64,000 nt of DNA from NCBI RefSeq assembly GCF_000419445.1, contig NZ_AULK01000002.1, positions 248,001 to 312,000 of the forward strand, given 5' to 3'. Origin of the DNA: Gryllotalpicola ginsengisoli DSM 22003. GTDB lineage: Bacteria > Actinomycetota > Actinomycetes > Actinomycetales > Microbacteriaceae. Each line of letters opens with the position of its first letter. Position 1 is the first letter of the stretch. Shown piece after piece: positions 62,680 to 64,000 of the stretch. Below the pieces are notes generated by a model that saw only the letters and a program-made list of their open reading frames with translations, made no database searches and was not told where the DNA came from. A program made the position numbers and the translations under genes.

Positions 62680-64000
62680 ATGGCAGACATCTCCATCAGC
62701 CCCGATGACATCCGGGACGCGCTGAAGGACTTCGTCACGTCGTACGAGCCCGGCAAGGCGACCACCACCGAGGTCGGCCACGTGCTCGACGCCGCTGACG
62801 GCATCGCCCACGTCGAGGGTCTCCCCGGCGTGATGGCGAACGAGCTGGTGCGCTTCGCAGACGGCACCGAGGGCCTCGCGCTGAACCTCGACGAGAACGA
62901 GATTGGTGTGGTCGTGCTCGGCGAGTTCGACGGCGTCGAGGAGGGCCAGGAGGTCACCCGCACCGGCGAGGTGCTCTCGGTCGCCGTCGGCGACGGCTAC
63001 CTCGGCCGCGTCGTCGACCCGCTCGGCAACCCGATCGACGGCCTCGGCGAGATCGCGACCGAGGGCCGCCGCGCCCTCGAGCTGCAGGCGCCGGGCGTCA
63101 TGCAGCGCAAGAGCGTGCACGAGCCGCTGCAGACCGGCATCAAGGCGATCGACGCGATGATCCCGATCGGCCGCGGCCAGCGCCAGCTGATCATCGGCGA
63201 CCGCCAGACCGGCAAGACCGCGATCGCGATCGACACGATCATCAACCAGAAGGCGAACTGGGAGTCCGGCGACCCCGACAAGCAGGTGCGCTGCATCTAC
63301 GTCGCCATCGGCCAGAAGGGCTCGACCATCGCCTCGGTGAAGGGCGCCCTCGAGGATGCCGGCGCGATGGAGTACACCACCATCGTCGCCGCCCCGGCCT
63401 CCGACCCGGCCGGCTTCAAGTACCTCGCCCCCTACACCGGCTCGGCCATCGGCCAGCACTGGATGTACGGCGGCAAGCACGTGCTCATCGTCTTCGACGA
63501 CCTGACCAAGCAGGCCGAGGCCTACCGCGCCGTGTCGCTGCTGCTGCGCCGCCCGCCGGGGCGCGAGGCCTACCCGGGCGACGTGTTCTACCTGCACTCG
63601 CGCCTGCTCGAGCGTTGCGCCAAGCTCTCCGACGACCTCGGCCACGGCTCGATGACCGGCCTGCCGATCATCGAGACCAAGGCGAACGACGTCTCGGCGT
63701 ACATCCCGACCAACGTGATCTCGATCACCGACGGCCAGATCTTCCTGCAGTCCGACCTGTTCAACGCCAACCAGCGCCCCGCGGTCGACGTCGGCATCTC
63801 GGTCTCCCGCGTCGGCGGCGACGCGCAGCTGAAGCACATCAAGAAGGTCTCCGGCACGCTGAAGCTCGAGCTGGCGCAGTACCGCTCGCTCGAGGCGTTC
63901 GCGATGTTCGCCTCCGACCTCGACGCCGCCTCCCGCCGCCAGCTGGCGCGCGGCGCGCGCCTGACGGAGCTGCTGCGCCAGCCGCAGTACTCGCCGTTCC
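62680..64000 (+). CDS. atpA: ATP synthase F1 subunit alpha (partial, C-terminus outside window)
   Basis: The first 440 residues of the about 540-residue alpha subunit. The nucleotide-binding P-loop GDRQTGKT is at 173-180, with [11 protein letters not shown] and the catalytic-interface [10 protein letters not shown] following. The ATG at 62680 has AAAAGGAAA upstream. The frame is open at the window edge; no frameshift is visible. Confidence 0.97.
   Translation, partial: MADISISPDDIRDALKDFVTSYEPGKATTTEVGHVLDAADGIAHVEGLPGVMANELVRFADGTEGLALNLDENEIGVVVLGEFDGVEEGQEVTRTGEVLSVAVGDGYLGRVVDPLGNPIDGLGEIATEGRRALELQAPGVMQRKSVHEPLQTGIKAIDAMIPIGRGQRQLIIGDRQTGKTAIAIDTIINQKANWESGDPDKQVRCIYVAIGQKGSTIASVKGALEDAGAMEYTTIVAAPASDPAGFKYLAPYTGSAIGQHWMYGGKHVLIVFDDLTKQAEAYRAVSLLLRRPPGREAYPGDVFYLHSRLLERCAKLSDDLGHGSMTGLPIIETKANDVSAYIPTNVISITDGQIFLQSDLFNANQRPAVDVGISVSRVGGDAQLKHIKKVSGTLKLELAQYRSLEAFAMFASDLDAASRRQLARGARLTELLRQPQYSPF

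Overview
The window comes from a chromosome of a GC-rich actinobacterium, most likely a Microbacteriaceae member (Leifsonia/Microbacterium-like). The evidence is the very high GC in third codon positions, frequent GTG starts, many genes with a TANNNT -10 box only 6-9 bases before the start codon (leaderless transcripts), luciferase-like/F420-type oxidoreductases, a DUF3097 protein, and the conserved block argS-lysA-hom-thrC-thrB-rho-prfA-prmC-sua5-wecA-atpIBEFHA. I see no rRNA, CRISPR, insertion sequence or prophage. There is one tRNA (Arg, anticodon CCG).

Layout. 1-9.3 kb: a partial O-acetylhomoserine sulfhydrylase, a membrane acyltransferase, an SDR, a tightly overlapping thiol-redox operon (1-Cys peroxiredoxin, monothiol glutaredoxin-like protein, zinc-ribbon thioredoxin) next to an Hsp20 gene with a HAIR-like operator, an MFS exporter, a phosphoribosyltransferase, uracil-DNA glycosylase, a GNAT enzyme and a plasmid-type RepA homologue. 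9.6-19 kb: amidase, SDR / HExxH mini-protein / flavin disulfide oxidoreductase operon, arginase, epimerase, a divergent MerR/membrane-protein pair with a tandem operator, DUF3097 and a ROK repressor. 19-24.6 kb: a xylose/fructose-type sugar ABC transporter (binding protein, single-domain ATPase, permease), then a MarR/azoreductase divergent pair and an FMN reductase. 24.8-34.6 kb: tRNA-Arg, LLM enzymes, lipoprotein, amidohydrolase, an HTH/Clp-N pair with a duplicated 18-bp operator, a sulfur cluster (LLM monooxygenase, CoA-binding protein, second MetY) and small dehydrogenases. 34.7-40 kb: a HopA1-family protein translationally coupled to an APH-type kinase, divergent from a large LuxR/AAA regulator that is followed by a small Cys-rich protein. 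40-43.8 kb: acyl-CoA dehydrogenase, PadR/SDR divergent pair, lipoprotein. 43.8-64 kb: the housekeeping block for arginyl-tRNA, lysine/threonine synthesis, transcription termination, release factor and its methylase, cysteine synthesis (inserted in inverse orientation), tRNA t6A modification, wall-polymer lipid carrier loading, and the F-type ATP synthase, cut off inside atpA.

The most interesting points are: (1) a kinase + HopA1 gene pair of the kind that forms part of class V lanthipeptide synthetases, here without a visible precursor gene; (2) a dispersed intergenic palindromic repeat that has been captured in frame, twice in tandem, inside the disordered region of Rho; (3) two divergent gene pairs only 24-25 bp apart whose opposing -10 boxes share a TA step; (4) a strongly recurring CGGATGC/GCATCCG motif; (5) several well-defined operators (tandem MerR dyads, paired 18-bp HTH sites, PadR and MarR palindromes, HAIR). 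At least five families of palindromic interspersed repeats fill the longer gene-free stretches.
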